A stretch of DNA of 64,000 nt from Calothrix sp. NIES-4101 (GTDB lineage Bacteria; Cyanobacteriota; Cyanobacteriia; Cyanobacteriales; Nostocaceae), in NCBI GenBank assembly GCA_004296455.1, contig AP018280.1, positions 1,240,001-1,304,000 of the forward strand, given 5' to 3'. The translations under genes and the position numbers were made by a program. The notes beneath the pieces were generated by a model that did no database searches, was not told the origin of the DNA, and was given only the letters and a program-made list of their open reading frames with translations. How positions within the stretch are numbered: position 1 is the stretch's first letter; the number at the start of each line of letters is the position of its first letter. This document shows positions 49,545-60,595 of this stretch, one piece after another.

Positions 49545-52457
49545 GTGGTAATCTACGCACCTCTGCCCAAGTCAAGCCAACGGCAAAATCAAGGTGAAAA
49601 TACTCAAAAAATAGGTAATTTTCAACAAAGACATATTGGACTCTCAAACAGTCAGTTGCAAAAAATGCTAGAAGTTATGGGTATTTCTAGCCTTGATGAA
49701 CTGATTAATCAAACAGTCCCCGCAACCATTCGTCTATCCCGTTCTCTCGACCTCCCCGAAGCCCAAAGCGAGTATGCAGCACTCGCAAAACTTAAAGAAA
49801 TTGCTAGTCAAAATCAGGTTTACCGTTCCTTTATTGGTATGGGGTACTACAATTGCATTACTCCTCCAGTAATTTTACGTAATATTCTCGAAAATCCCGG
49901 CTGGTATACCGCTTATACGCCCTATCAACCGGAAATAGCTCAAGGACGACTGGAAGCTTTACTCAATTTTCAAACAATGGTTATCGACCTCACTGGCTTG
50001 GAAATCGCCAATGCCTCCTTACTTGATGAGGGAACCGCAGCAGCTGAAGCAATGAGTATGAGTTACGGGATTTGCAAACATCAAGCAAATGCCTACTTCG
50101 TGTCCCAAGATTGCCATCCCCAAACAATCGACGTGTTACAGACACGTGCCAGACCTTTGGGAATCGAAATCGTTATTGGTGACCATCGCACTTTTGATTT
50201 TTCCCCAGATAGTTCCCCGGGAATATTTGGCGCTATCCTCCAATACCCAGCTAGTGATGGCACAATCTACGACTATCAAGAATTTATTCAGCAAGCACAC
50301 GCAACTGGCGCATTAGTCACCGTCGCTGCTGACTTGTTGAGTCTGTGCTTATTAACACCTCCGGGTGAATTTGGTGCTGATATCGTTGTTGGTAGTACCC
50401 AGCGTTTTGGCATTCCTCTCGGTTACGGAGGTCCCCACGCGGCATATTTAGCAACAAAAGAAGAATACAAGCGACAAGTACCGGGGCGAATTGTTGGCGT
50501 ATCCAAGGATGTCAACGGGAAACCAGCCTTACGTTTAGCACTACAAACCCGCGAACAACATATCCGTCGTGACAAAGCCACCAGTAATATTTGTACTGCC
50601 CAGGTTTTACTTGCTGTCATTGCGGGGATGTATGCTGTGTATCATGGTGCGGCAGGCTTACAGCAAATTGCTAAGGATATTCATCAGAAAACAGTTCTCC
50701 TGGCAGAAGGCTTAAAAGGCTTAGGTTATGGCATTGCCTCGGAAAATTTCTTCGATACCATCAAGGTGGAATTGGGAAACAATAGTTTAGAAACAATTCT
50801 CTCAGCCTGCGAAAGCAAAAAAATCAACCTGCGAATTTTTGATCACAGTGCTGTGGGCATTTCCCTGGACGAAACCACCACGGAAAATGATGTCATTGAG
50901 TTACTGGAAATCTTTGCCCAAGGAAAACAACTTCCTCCCTTACCCAATCTTCCCCGCCCCGACTCCCTCCTTTCCCCGCGTACTTCCCCCTACCTCACCC
51001 ACCCTGTTTTCAACCGCTATCACTCCGAAACCGAATTACTGCGTTACATCCACAAGCTGGAAACCAAGGATTTATCCCTGACCACATCCATGATTCCCTT
51101 GGGTTCCTGTACGATGAAACTGAATGCGACATCGGAGATGATTCCCGTCACCTGGGCAGAATTTGGGAATATTCATCCTTTCGCTCCCCGATCGCAAACA
51201 CGTGGGTATCAAACTTTATTTGCCCAATTGGAGACCTGGTTAGCAGAAATTACCGGATTTGCCGGCATTTCCCTCCAACCCAATGCCGGTTCCCAAGGGG
51301 AATATGCGGGGCTTTTAGTTATCCGTCAGTATCATGAAAATCGTGGAGAAGGACACCGGAATATTTGCTTAATTCCCGAATCAGCACATGGAACCAACCC
51401 AGCCAGTGCAGTGATGTGCGGAATGAAAGTGGTTCCCGTAGCTTGCGATCGCAATGGGAATGTGGATATTAGTGACTTACAGGCAAAGGTAGAGAAACAC
51501 AGCCAAAATCTTGCTGCCTTGATGGTGACATATCCTTCCACACATGGGGTATTTGAAGAAGGTATCCAAGAAATTTGCGGCATGATTCACGCCCATGGTG
51601 GACAAGTTTACATGGATGGGGCAAACATGAATGCTCAAGTGGGATTATGTCGCCCTGGTGATATTGGTGCTGACGTTTGTCACTTGAATTTGCATAAAAC
51701 CTTTTGTATTCCCCACGGTGGTGGTGGCCCGGGGATGGGACCCATTGGTGTCGCTGCACACTTGGTTCCCTTCCTTCCCGGGCATACTGTCATGGAAATT
51801 GGTGGGGAAAAAGCTATTGGCGCAGTCTCCGCCGCACCTTGGGGTAGTGCTAGTATCCTCGTAATTTCTTGGATGTACATTGTCATGATGGGTGCATCTG
51901 GTTTAACGGAGGCGACAAAAGTGGCAATTCTCAATGCTAATTACATTGCCAAGCGGTTAGAAGGTTACTATCCCGTACTTTTCCAAGGTAGTAACGGCTA
52001 TGTCGCCCACGAATGTATTTTAGATTTGCGGGCTTTGAAAAAATCCGCCAATATCGAAATTGATGATGTCGCCAAACGCTTGATGGACTATGGTTTCCAC
52101 GCCCCGACTGTATCTTGGCCTGTCGCTGGTACAATCATGGTGGAACCTACGGAAAGTGAATCGAAAGAAGAATTAGACCGATTCTGCGATGCCCTAATAG
52201 CCATCCGTCAAGAAATTGCCGAAATTGAATCGGGGAAAATGGATATTCAAGATAACCTCTTGAAAAATGCACCCCACACCGCCGCCAGTTTGATTACTGG
52301 GGAATGGAAACATCCATATACCAGGGAACAAGCAGCCTATCCCGCAGATTGGACAAGAGATAATAAATTCTGGGTTAGTGTCGGCAGGATTGATGCAGCC
52401 TTTGGAGACAGAAACTTTGTGTGTTCTTGTTTACCAATGGATGCTTATTCTGAGTAG
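49545..52457 (+). CDS. gcvP: Glycine dehydrogenase (decarboxylating), P protein
   Basis: PLP-dependent P subunit of the glycine cleavage system, 970 aa, needed for photorespiratory glycine turnover. Both halves typical of the homodimeric form are present. The PLP lysine is in [19 protein letters not shown] (Lys near 718). [19 protein letters not shown] and [19 protein letters not shown] mark the N-terminal half. The start is a GTG at 49545 with GGAG about 8 nt upstream. gcvT is not in the window; gcvH is directly upstream. Confidence 0.97.
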   Translation: MVIYAPLPKSSQRQNQGENTQKIGNFQQRHIGLSNSQLQKMLEVMGISSLDELINQTVPATIRLSRSLDLPEAQSEYAALAKLKEIASQNQVYRSFIGMGYYNCITPPVILRNILENPGWYTAYTPYQPEIAQGRLEALLNFQTMVIDLTGLEIANASLLDEGTAAAEAMSMSYGICKHQANAYFVSQDCHPQTIDVLQTRARPLGIEIVIGDHRTFDFSPDSSPGIFGAILQYPASDGTIYDYQEFIQQAHATGALVTVAADLLSLCLLTPPGEFGADIVVGSTQRFGIPLGYGGPHAAYLATKEEYKRQVPGRIVGVSKDVNGKPALRLALQTREQHIRRDKATSNICTAQVLLAVIAGMYAVYHGAAGLQQIAKDIHQKTVLLAEGLKGLGYGIASENFFDTIKVELGNNSLETILSACESKKINLRIFDHSAVGISLDETTTENDVIELLEIFAQGKQLPPLPNLPRPDSLLSPRTSPYLTHPVFNRYHSETELLRYIHKLETKDLSLTTSMIPLGSCTMKLNATSEMIPVTWAEFGNIHPFAPRSQTRGYQTLFAQLETWLAEITGFAGISLQPNAGSQGEYAGLLVIRQYHENRGEGHRNICLIPESAHGTNPASAVMCGMKVVPVACDRNGNVDISDLQAKVEKHSQNLAALMVTYPSTHGVFEEGIQEICGMIHAHGGQVYMDGANMNAQVGLCRPGDIGADVCHLNLHKTFCIPHGGGGPGMGPIGVAAHLVPFLPGHTVMEIGGEKAIGAVSAAPWGSASILVISWMYIVMMGASGLTEATKVAILNANYIAKRLEGYYPVLFQGSNGYVAHECILDLRALKKSANIEIDDVAKRLMDYGFHAPTVSWPVAGTIMVEPTESESKEELDRFCDALIAIRQEIAEIESGKMDIQDNLLKNAPHTAASLITGEWKHPYTREQAAYPADWTRDNKFWVSVGRIDAAFGDRNFVCSCLPMDAYSE

Positions 52458-52578
52458 ATATTAGCAGTTAGGGACGCGATCGCTCGCGTCTCCACCTTTC
52501 CAGAGATATCGCCATCATTTATTTCCCGTTTAAGATATGCTGGAATGAATGGGAAAATTGCCAAAAGTTAGAGTGAAG

Positions 52579-53745
52579 ATGAAACTGGCAGAAAGAGTTA
52601 GTCAGGTAACGCCTTCAATTACATTAGCGATCGCCGCGAAAGCTAAGGCTATGAAGGCTGAGGGAATTGATGTTTGTAGCTTTAGTGCTGGCGAACCGGA
52701 TTTTGATACTCCAGCGCACATTAAAGCCGCAGCAATCAAAGCTTTAGAAGATGGTAAGACTAAGTATGGTCCAGCATCTGGAGAACCAGCTTTACGGGAT
52801 GCGATCGCCCGGAAGTTACAGCGCGAAAATGGTCTGAATTATAAAGCCGAAAATGTCATCGTCACCAATGGTGGTAAGCATTCGCTATATAACTTGATAC
52901 TTGCGTTGATTGAAGCTGGTGATGAGGTAATTATTCCTGCACCTTACTGGTTAAGCTATCCGGAGATGGTGACACTGGCGGGTGGCAAGTCGGTAATTGT
53001 GCATACTGACGCATCCACAGGATATAAAATTACTCCGGAACAGTTACGCCAAGCAATCACTCCCAAAACCAAGTTATTTATTCTGAATTCGCCATCGAAT
53101 CCAACGGGGATGGTGTATACTCCCGACGAAATTAAAGCATTAGCTGAAATCATTGTCGAAAAAGATATTTTGGTAGTTTCTGATGAAATTTACGAAAAAA
53201 TTCTTTACGATGGGGCAAAACATGTCAGCATTGGTTCCTTGGGTGAGGAAATCTTTAAACGCACTGTCATTAGTAATGGTTTTGCCAAAGGCTACTCAAT
53301 GACGGGATGGCGTATTGGTTATTTAGCTGGGCCTGGGGAATTAATCAAAGCCACAATTACCATTCAAAGCCATAGTACATCCAATGTTTGTACATTTGCC
53401 CAATATGGTGCGATCGCGGCTTTAGAAGGTTCTCAGGATTGTGTCGAAGAAATGCGTCTTGCTTTTGCCAAACGTCGCGAAGTTATGTATGCACGTCTCA
53501 ATGCTATCCCTGGTTTGAGTTGTCCTAAACCCGAAGGTGCTTTTTATCTCCTCCCCGATATTCGCCAAACTGGGTTAAAGTCTTTAGATTTCTGTAATGC
53601 CTTACTGGAGGCACATCAAGTCGCAGTTATCCCCGGTATTGCTTTTGGTGCCGATGATACCATTCGTCTTTCCTATGCTACGGATATGGCAACGATTGAA
53701 AAGGGTATGGATAGGTTGGAGAAGTTTGTCAAATCCAAGCTTTAA
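52579..53745 (+). CDS. aspC: Aspartate aminotransferase (class I/II, PLP)
   Basis: PLP-dependent transaminase, 388 aa: aspartate + 2-oxoglutarate to oxaloacetate + glutamate. [18 protein letters not shown], and [17 protein letters not shown] with the Schiff-base Lys near 237 are class I aminotransferase signatures. An in-frame ATG at 52549 exists, but [13 protein letters not shown] is the usual family opening, so 52579 is preferred. A GACGCG/CGCGTC hairpin around a HIP1 site (52473-52490) separates it from gcvP, so the two may not be co-transcribed. Confidence 0.93.
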   Translation: MKLAERVSQVTPSITLAIAAKAKAMKAEGIDVCSFSAGEPDFDTPAHIKAAAIKALEDGKTKYGPASGEPALRDAIARKLQRENGLNYKAENVIVTNGGKHSLYNLILALIEAGDEVIIPAPYWLSYPEMVTLAGGKSVIVHTDASTGYKITPEQLRQAITPKTKLFILNSPSNPTGMVYTPDEIKALAEIIVEKDILVVSDEIYEKILYDGAKHVSIGSLGEEIFKRTVISNGFAKGYSMTGWRIGYLAGPGELIKATITIQSHSTSNVCTFAQYGAIAALEGSQDCVEEMRLAFAKRREVMYARLNAIPGLSCPKPEGAFYLLPDIRQTGLKSLDFCNALLEAHQVAVIPGIAFGADDTIRLSYATDMATIEKGMDRLEKFVKSKL

Positions 53746-53812
53746 TTAGGTTTTGCTGAGTGCTGTAGACACGAGCAAGCAACACACTTGGCAAAACTGG
53801 AAGCAAGGTAAT

Positions 53813-55000
53813 TTATAAAAGCCCCATCTCCTCTAATCCTTGACGCAATCTCATCGCTTCGCTGGGATTGTTTTTTTCATGCAGAGAAATAGCTTTATTA
53901 AAAGCAGCTAAACTGGCTTTTTGATTGCCTATTTTTAACCAAGTCACACCTAAATTCTGGTAAGCATCTGCATAATTACGATTTAACGCTATTGCCCGTT
54001 GATATGCTGCGATCGCATCCGTAAATAATCCCATGGCTTTCAGCGTCATTCCCAAATTATAATACCCAGTTGCAAAGTTAGGGTCGATGCGAATAGTCAT
54101 TTCATAAGCACTTTTGGCACTGCGTAAATCCCCCAAACTTTTGAGCAAATTACCCAAATTATTATAAGCACCCAATTTTAAAATTGGCGTGACAATTAAC
54201 TTAATTGCAGCTTGATAATGAGAAATAGATTTTCTGATATCTTGGTGACGATTGTAGGCAATTCCTAAATGGTAATGTAACTCATACATCAAATCCATAT
54301 TTGCTTGTTTAGAAGCAATTCCACGCTGTAATAATTCTATGCCTTCCCCAACTTTTCCCAATTCCACATATAAAGCACCCAATTTATTACAAACATAAGG
54401 GTCATTCGGATTTGTGGCAATAAAACTTTCCATTGCCGCTTGAGCTTGAGCAAATTTATTTTGTTTATTGATAATTTCTTGTTGATATCCTTGATGTAAA
54501 ATTGCCACTGTCTCTAAATGACCAATTTGCCAATCCGGTTCTTGGCGTAAAATCTCACTAATACTATCATCAACGATCGCATGGTATGGGCGTGTAAATT
54601 TAATTGCTGGATGCTTACGAAATAAGCGCGAAACCATCGAATAAGGTGATTGGTTAGCTCCCACTTCATAACGGAGCAAATTAATTAAAATATATTCTGG
54701 CATTTCCATTACTTGCCGAATATGTGATTTAATTCTTGGCGTTAGCGTCTCATCTGCATCCAATACCAAAACCCAATCACCCGTCACATATTTTAAAGCT
54801 TCATTTCTCGCAGCACTAAAGTCATTATTCCATGGATATTGATATACATTGGCACCTAATTTTTGGGCAATTGCCATTGTCTTATCAGTAGAACCTGTAT
54901 CTAGGACTACTATTTCATCAACTATGCTTTTAGCGCTATTTAGACATTTAGCTAATGTTGCTTCTTCATTTTTAACAATGGCGCAGAGACTAAGTTTCAT
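53813..55000 (-). CDS. Family 2 glycosyltransferase with C-terminal TPR repeats
   Basis: A 395-aa soluble protein. The N-terminal GT-A domain has LCAIVKNEEATLAKCL, VVLDTGSTDKT, and the metal-binding DAD at 81-83 (VLVLDADE). From about residue 185 the sequence is a run of TPR helices (GALYVELGKVGEGIELL..., NLGNLLKSLGDLRSAKSAYEM, NLGMTLKAMGLFTDAIAAYQRA, NLGVTWLKIGNQKASLAAF). Such fusions are common in cyanobacteria; acceptor unknown. The ATG at 55000 (MKLSLCAIVKNEE) is preferred to an upstream in-frame start. Confidence 0.9.
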   Translation of the reverse strand: MKLSLCAIVKNEEATLAKCLNSAKSIVDEIVVLDTGSTDKTMAIAQKLGANVYQYPWNNDFSAARNEALKYVTGDWVLVLDADETLTPRIKSHIRQVMEMPEYILINLLRYEVGANQSPYSMVSRLFRKHPAIKFTRPYHAIVDDSISEILRQEPDWQIGHLETVAILHQGYQQEIINKQNKFAQAQAAMESFIATNPNDPYVCNKLGALYVELGKVGEGIELLQRGIASKQANMDLMYELHYHLGIAYNRHQDIRKSISHYQAAIKLIVTPILKLGAYNNLGNLLKSLGDLRSAKSAYEMTIRIDPNFATGYYNLGMTLKAMGLFTDAIAAYQRAIALNRNYADAYQNLGVTWLKIGNQKASLAAFNKAISLHEKNNPSEAMRLRQGLEEMGLL

Positions 55001-55304
55001 AAATAATACTTGTAAAATTTTCAATATCTGTAGATTTTAGCAAATGTTGTTACTAAACCTTGTCTATTTCCAACTTGCAAATGATGCAATAATTTTTGCT
55101 ACTACTAAAATTGCGAGCTTGACGACTCCTAATGACTAGAAAAACTATGCCTGTTGAGCTATGCTTACCCCTCGCAGATTGTGTAATTTTTAACAAATCA
55201 GTAATTGCGTTAAACTAGAGGGACTAGGATAAATCGTAAAATCTCGAAATTTCTCTGTAAGTAAATCCAATTGATGACATTTTCTCTACTTTTACTCAAC
55301 TACT

Positions 55305-55643
55305 ATGTCGCAAAAGGATGATGAATTATTCCAACTTCAGGAAATAGGAAAATTAAAACCTGTGCATTTTGCTGATTTGATTCGCACTGCACAATTAGTT
55401 TTTAATCCTGCAAGCTGTATGTCAGGAATTAACATACAAGTAGATTGGCAATATTTTGGTATTTCTGACGATATTCTCGAAAATTTACGGGTTTTAGGTG
55501 CAGAATATCGCTACGCATTGCCGCAAGTGCCACCGGAAATTGTTTGGAGTAAATTAACTCCTCAAACTCGTATTTGGTTTATTGCCAATAGAGATGAATT
55601 ATGGAAATTCGAGGAATACTTCCCGGCATTAGATGAAGATTGA
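55305..55643 (+). CDS. Conserved hypothetical protein
   Basis: A 112-aa soluble, acidic protein with no signal or membrane span; family not recognised. Aromatic clusters stand out (VDWQYFGISDDILENLR; VWSKLTPQTRIWFIANRDELWKFEEYFP). The ATG at 55305 gives a compact single domain. It is divergent from the glycosyltransferase gene and appears to stand alone. No function is proposed. Confidence 0.7.
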   Translation: MSQKDDELFQLQEIGKLKPVHFADLIRTAQLVFNPASCMSGINIQVDWQYFGISDDILENLRVLGAEYRYALPQVPPEIVWSKLTPQTRIWFIANRDELWKFEEYFPALDED

Positions 55644-56253
55644 AGATTTGGGATTTGGGATTCTCTAAAAATGGCGTTGCTAATTAATGGGATGATTTAG
55701 TTTGATTCTGAACTAAATACTAATAGTTTCAGTCTTTAGTTTATCCCGTATTTATGCAACGCCTCTAAGATGATTTAGGATTGCTATCGTATTTTAGGCT
55801 AAACAAACTCACACCAAACCTCTGTAATTAGCCATCATGAGCTTATGTAGATGAGGACGGATGAAAATAGAAGGTGAGTATATCGATTGTGACAGCCATC
55901 AGACTTTTATTTTGAAGCTAGAGGCGCTAAAAACCACAACTAGATTCAGACATTTAAATCGCTCAAAAGCTTGTTTTTAAAGTGTTTTTGGCACTGTAGA
56001 TAAGTTTATATACGAATATTCCGAATTTACTGTTTTTTAAAATAAGACAAAGCTACTTGACATACTTAATCTCCTTTTTTTAACAGAGGGTCAAAATTTT
56101 CTTAGCATAATTTATAACTTAAATAATATAAAAACTTAAGTGATTGTACTATTGTGATATCCTAGGTGCGGAATGTGGATTAAATGTATATAACAATATG
56201 CTTGGGTTCCGCAAAAAGATGAGATACTTCTGAAAAAGTAATTTTACACAACG
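55644..56253. other. Intergenic region with a long imperfect inverted repeat
   Basis: About 610 bp, no gene. At 55673-55763 (91 bp) GGCGTTGC and GCAACGCC close an element whose arms remain related for ~35 bases (GGGAT/ATCCC, TTTAGTTTGATTC versus AACTAAAGACTGAAAC). It may be a decayed MITE or a degenerate insertion-sequence end pair; target duplication is not evident. The rest is AT-rich, with no clear promoter for the transporter gene. Confidence 0.55.
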
Positions 56254-57531
56254 ATGGATAAGATAAAACTCTTCGGTATACCCGCAGAAAAAGGTAGATG
56301 GTTTCTCATTCCCCTTGGGATGATAGTCTTGCTTTGCTTGGGAACGGTTTATTCTTGGAGTATTTTTAGAAAACCTCTGGAGGCAGTATTTAAGAAAGAA
56401 GGAATTAATATCACTGCAACGGAAAGCTTATTACCATTTACCGTGCTGCTAGTGGTTTTTGCCGTGGTTATGCCAATCACGGGTTTTTTTATTAATCGCT
56501 TTGGTGCGCGTTTAATCACTGCGGTTGGTGGCGTGGTAATGGCGACTGGCTATATACTCTCAAGCTTTGCCAGTAACATCACTATGCTAGCTTTCACCTA
56601 CGGCATTATTGCAGGTATCGGAGTAGGTATGGCTTACGGGATGCCTTTGGCAGTAGTTGCTAGATGGTTTCCTGATAAAAAAGGTATTGCTGTTGGTTTA
56701 ACTGTAGTTGGTTTTGGTTTATCACCATTAATTACTGCACCTTTAGCAAAGTCACTGATTGATACCTACCAAGTTCGCCAGACTTTTATTATATTTGGTG
56801 TTGCCTTTGCATTAATTATTCTGCTAACTTCAGTAGCTTTCAGGCTTCCCCCAAGTGATTGGAAACCCTCAAACTGGAATCCTTCGACTTTAAACAAGTC
56901 TCGTCACACAACCAGTAATCGAGAATCGATGTTACAAAGTCAGACATTCTATGGTTTGTGGTTATGTTATGCGATTGGTTCTTTTGCTGGGTTAGCAGCA
57001 ATTGGAATTGCCAGTCCCCTCGCACAAGAAATTATCAAACTTGATGCAGCAACAGCAGCAAGCAGCGTTTCCTTATTTGCCATCTTTAATGGTGCGGGAA
57101 GACCATTTTTTGGCTGGTTAACTGACCGATTGACACCGAAATTGGGGGCAATTGTCGCATTTGTATTGGTGATTATTGCCTCTATTATGATGTTAAATGC
57201 TCGTCAAGGTGATGTGGCAACTTATTTAGTGGCGTTTTCCTTGTTCTACTTCTCGCTAGGTGGATGGCTGGCGATCGCACCTACTTCTACCCTGACTTTT
57301 TTCAATCCCCAAGACTACGCTAAAAATTACGGTATTGTCTTTACTGCTTATGGAGTTGGTGCATTGGGTGGAACCTCCATAGCAGGTCAAGTTCGAGATA
57401 TATTCGGTAGCTACACAAATTTTTTCTATCCCACCGCAGGTTTGGCAATGTTGGGAATCATCCTGACTGTATTTCTATTGAAACCAAGTTCTGTAATTTC
57501 GCAAGAAGTGCAAACAGATAAGCTTACTTAA
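56254..57531 (+). CDS. Major facilitator superfamily transporter, OFA (oxalate/formate antiporter) family
   Basis: Inner-membrane secondary transporter, 425 aa, about 12 hydrophobic segments. The opening RWFLIPLGMIVLLCLGTVYSWSIFRKPLE is the OFA signature, and the loop between helices 2-3 has NRFGAR. The central loop (PPSDWKPSNWNPSTLNKSRHTTSNRESMLQSQTFYGLWLCY) is family-like in spacing. Substrates of this family are small carboxylates (oxalate, formate, lactate); the exact one cannot be read from sequence. It is monocistronic, with its own terminator. Confidence 0.9.
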   Translation: MDKIKLFGIPAEKGRWFLIPLGMIVLLCLGTVYSWSIFRKPLEAVFKKEGINITATESLLPFTVLLVVFAVVMPITGFFINRFGARLITAVGGVVMATGYILSSFASNITMLAFTYGIIAGIGVGMAYGMPLAVVARWFPDKKGIAVGLTVVGFGLSPLITAPLAKSLIDTYQVRQTFIIFGVAFALIILLTSVAFRLPPSDWKPSNWNPSTLNKSRHTTSNRESMLQSQTFYGLWLCYAIGSFAGLAAIGIASPLAQEIIKLDAATAASSVSLFAIFNGAGRPFFGWLTDRLTPKLGAIVAFVLVIIASIMMLNARQGDVATYLVAFSLFYFSLGGWLAIAPTSTLTFFNPQDYAKNYGIVFTAYGVGALGGTSIAGQVRDIFGSYTNFFYPTAGLAMLGIILTVFLLKPSSVISQEVQTDKLT

Positions 57532-57570
57532 AAGGTTTTCTTTAGTTCTGTTCTAACGCTGAAAAAGCAA

Positions 57571-57622
57571 AAAGCGCTTGGACGTGTGACCGTGTTTCCA
57601 CTCCAAGCGCTTTCTGTCTTCA
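57571..57622 (+). terminator. Terminator of the OFA transporter gene, possibly bidirectional
   Basis: AAAGCGCTTGGA (57571-57582) pairs perfectly with TCCAAGCGCTTT (57602-57613) around a 19-nt loop, followed by TCTGTCTTC. It is in the 300-bp gap between convergent genes. On the minus strand the stem is followed by TTGCTTTTTC, so it can serve the exporter operon too. Confidence 0.8.
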
Positions 57623-57835
57623 ACTTACTCCTCACACACTCCTAAAGCATAACTTGGGTTTTCCAATATGGCAAGTAGTTAGAAAAGTAATTTTGTAAAC
57701 TTTGATTTTTTTGACTGGAAAGAGTAGGTAAATGGTGAGTTTGGGGGAAGAAAATCTTCCTCCCAACTTCCCCAAGTCTTGGTTCTCAACAAATCGATTG
57801 ACTGCCAATTTTAACTGAAGCTGAAATCACTCCAA

Positions 57836-60595
57836 CTAAACATTCGCTTGTTGACGCTGATACAAAGACCAATACAAACCTTTTTCCCGTAACAAACTAT
57901 CGTGCGTACCCCTTTCTGCAAGCACTCCACGTTCCATTACCAAAATTTGGTTAGCACGTTTGAGGGGTGCGAAACGGTGGGCGATAATAAATACCGTGCG
58001 TCCTTGGGAAATAGTTTGCAAGTTTTGTAATACCTGTTGTTCGGTTTCTGCATCCAATGCACTGGTAGCTTCATCCAAAATCAGAATTGGAGCATTGGAA
58101 AGGAATAACCGCGCTAAGGCGATACGCTGTCTTTGTCCCCCCGATAAAGCCGTACCTCTTTCACCAACGTTGGTTTCATAACCGTGGGGTAACTGGCTGA
58201 TAAAATCGTGGGCAACTGCCATGCGTGCGGCTTGGACTACTTCCTCAGCACTAATATCAGGGTTCCCAAGGGTAATATTCTCCAAAATAGAAGCGTTGAA
58301 CAAAAAGTCTTCTTGGAGAACTACACCAATTTGCTGGCGCAAGGATGCTAAATCAGCACTTTTGATATCGAAACCATCAATTAAAATGCGTCCTGATTCA
58401 ATGGTATAAAGTCGTTGCAACAGTTTTGATAGGGTGCTTTTACCTGAACCGCTACGCCCAACTATACCCACAAATTGTCCAGGTTCGACATCAAAGGAAA
58501 TACCCCGTAACACTGGTTCTGTGTCTGGCTTGTAGCGGAAAAATACCTGTTCAAACGAGACTTGTCCCTTTAATGATGGTAAAACCAAGCCTGTACCGGG
58601 TTCAGCTTCTGGGGCAACGTTGAGAATGTCGCCAATTCTGTCTACTGATAGTAAAACTTGTTGCAAATTTTGCCAAAGCTGCACTAGGCGTAGTAATGGG
58701 CCAGTAACGCGACCAGAAAGCATTTGAAAGGCTACAAGTTGTCCGACGGTGAGCTTTTGCTCGATAACTAATTTGGCTCCAAACCAAAGAATCAGCAGAC
58801 TAGACAGGTTGGTGAGAAAGTCGCCAATATTACTACTGATATTTTGCGTAGTCGAGGCTTTGAAACCAGTACGGATGAAACGGGCAAATAAGCCTTCCCA
58901 TCTATCTCTAGCAACCGGTTCAGCAGCATGTGCTTTGACGGAGTGAATCGCGGTGACAGTTTCGACCAAAAATGATTGGCTGTCGGCACTGCGGTTAAAG
59001 GTTTCGTTTAACCAATTACGTAAAATTGGCGTTGCCACTAATGTCAGGGTGGCGAATAGCGGTAATACAGCTAAACCAGCAAAGGTGAGGGGAATGCTGT
59101 AATAGAACATCAACGCCAAGTACACGACAGCAAAGATACTATCTAAAATAACTGTTAGAGCTGTACCTGTGAGGAATTGGCGAATTTGTTCGAGTTCCTG
59201 TACCCGCGCCACTGTATCCCCAACTCGACGGGATTCAAAATAAGCTAGGGGTAAGCGCATCAAGTGGCGAAATAGCTGTGCTGACAAGCTTAAATCGAGA
59301 CGACGAGCTGTGTGAGTAAAGATAAACAACCGCAATATACCCAGAAAAGCTTCAAAAAACGCCACTGAAAGTAAAGCGATCGCCATTACATCCAATGTCG
59401 GCAAACTTTCCTGTACCATTACCTTATCGATGACGACTTGGGTAATGAGCGGTGTTGTTAATCCCAATAGTTGCAAGGTAAATGATGCAATTAATACCTC
59501 AATTAGTAAACCTCGGTATCTCCACACAGCCGGTAAAAACCAACTGAGGTTAAACTTTTCTTGCTTATTAATGACTTCAGCTTGCCAGAGGCTACCATCC
59601 CAAAATTCCTCCGCCATCTGTCGGGGTATAGTTTCACACTTACCCTCACTATTAAGTGGATTGGCTATAATAAGGCGATCGCCTTTAATGCCATAGGCTA
59701 CCACCCAACTGCCTTCGTTCCCTGGAGTAGCACCCCAGCGCATCACCGCCGGAAAAGTTAATTGGCGTAAATCTGCCCAATTTATCTGCAATTTTCGCAG
59801 TACAAATCCCAATTTTTCAGCAGCTTCGACCATATTTTTTGGTCGTTGTCCGCGTAATTGACGCTGTACCCATTCAAGTTGGACAGGGTTCTGTAAATAC
59901 TGTCCCAGCATTGTTAAACATGCAGCCCCAGTATTCCAACCAGCAACAAAGGGATAACCAGAGGATGCTTGAGGGGCGACAGTTGCGAGAAATTCCTTTT
60001 GAAATTGGGGTTTTTGTGAAGATAAGGAAGAGGAGGGAGAAAAATTGGATTGCTGAAATACATCACTATCGAGTTCATCTTCCTGTTCCTCCCTCTCTTC
60101 TATCTGTAGAGAATCCGCAGGCGTTGGTGAAACTCTATCAGCCGTATTTTCTGGCGGCGCACCTTCCCAAAATGCTTGAACTTGAGGAGTAGAAACTTGC
60201 GTCCAAACTGCGACATCCCAGCGAACTACTATAACTTCTTTACTAGCAGCAATAGCCTTACAGTCAATCGCAGACAATAACAACTCACCAAACCAATCTC
60301 CCGGTTCCAAGGTAGCCATTGGTTTGCTAGTTTCTTCCTCCCGCAAGCGAACCTTACCCGTGACAATAAAATATTGCGAGCCTTGGATATCCTTCGACCA
60401 AATTTTTTCCCCAAGTCCGTAACGAGACACTTCGGCGTGATTTTGGAGCAAATCTTGACTTTCAGTTGTCAGCCAAGAAAATGGTGCTTCATCCCAAGGT
60501 AAAGATGCTAGCACCCGCCTTGGGAATTCATCATCGACGGTAGTTAAATCACTTGCAGCTTGACTGTAAGTTTTTGAATTTTCTCTGCTAGCCAT
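57836..60595 (-). CDS. ABC exporter with cyclic-nucleotide-binding-like and degenerate C39 peptidase domains
   Basis: A 919-aa exporter of the HlyB / peptidase-containing (PCAT) family. In order: a cNMP-binding-like domain (about 35-150, with YFIVTGKVRL and LEPGDWFGELLL); an acidic, Ser-rich linker; a C39-like domain (about 205-345); six membrane helices (about 355-640); and an ATPase (675-915) with GRSGSGKST, LSGGQRQR and DEATSALD. In the C39 domain the catalytic Cys is Thr (NTGAACL, near 220) and the catalytic His is Ser (SWVVAYG, near 296), so it cannot cleave and probably binds the substrate like HlyB. The cNMP-C39-like layout resembles cyanobacterial HetC-type exporters, but no hetP is adjacent. 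Confidence 0.92.
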   Translation of the reverse strand: MASRENSKTYSQAASDLTTVDDEFPRRVLASLPWDEAPFSWLTTESQDLLQNHAEVSRYGLGEKIWSKDIQGSQYFIVTGKVRLREEETSKPMATLEPGDWFGELLLSAIDCKAIAASKEVIVVRWDVAVWTQVSTPQVQAFWEGAPPENTADRVSPTPADSLQIEEREEQEDELDSDVFQQSNFSPSSSLSSQKPQFQKEFLATVAPQASSGYPFVAGWNTGAACLTMLGQYLQNPVQLEWVQRQLRGQRPKNMVEAAEKLGFVLRKLQINWADLRQLTFPAVMRWGATPGNEGSWVVAYGIKGDRLIIANPLNSEGKCETIPRQMAEEFWDGSLWQAEVINKQEKFNLSWFLPAVWRYRGLLIEVLIASFTLQLLGLTTPLITQVVIDKVMVQESLPTLDVMAIALLSVAFFEAFLGILRLFIFTHTARRLDLSLSAQLFRHLMRLPLAYFESRRVGDTVARVQELEQIRQFLTGTALTVILDSIFAVVYLALMFYYSIPLTFAGLAVLPLFATLTLVATPILRNWLNETFNRSADSQSFLVETVTAIHSVKAHAAEPVARDRWEGLFARFIRTGFKASTTQNISSNIGDFLTNLSSLLILWFGAKLVIEQKLTVGQLVAFQMLSGRVTGPLLRLVQLWQNLQQVLLSVDRIGDILNVAPEAEPGTGLVLPSLKGQVSFEQVFFRYKPDTEPVLRGISFDVEPGQFVGIVGRSGSGKSTLSKLLQRLYTIESGRILIDGFDIKSADLASLRQQIGVVLQEDFLFNASILENITLGNPDISAEEVVQAARMAVAHDFISQLPHGYETNVGERGTALSGGQRQRIALARLFLSNAPILILDEATSALDAETEQQVLQNLQTISQGRTVFIIAHRFAPLKRANQILVMERGVLAERGTHDSLLREKGLYWSLYQRQQANV

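Noticed and set aside
53750-53797. GTTTTGC/GCAAAAC inverted repeat between aspC and the glycosyltransferase gene as a terminator
   Set aside because: No T-run follows on either strand and the loop is long (34 nt), so termination is doubtful.
57836-60595. Identification of the exporter as HetC
   Set aside because: Architecture is similar, but there is no hetP neighbour and the gene is coupled to a PpiC isomerase; the name would be a guess.
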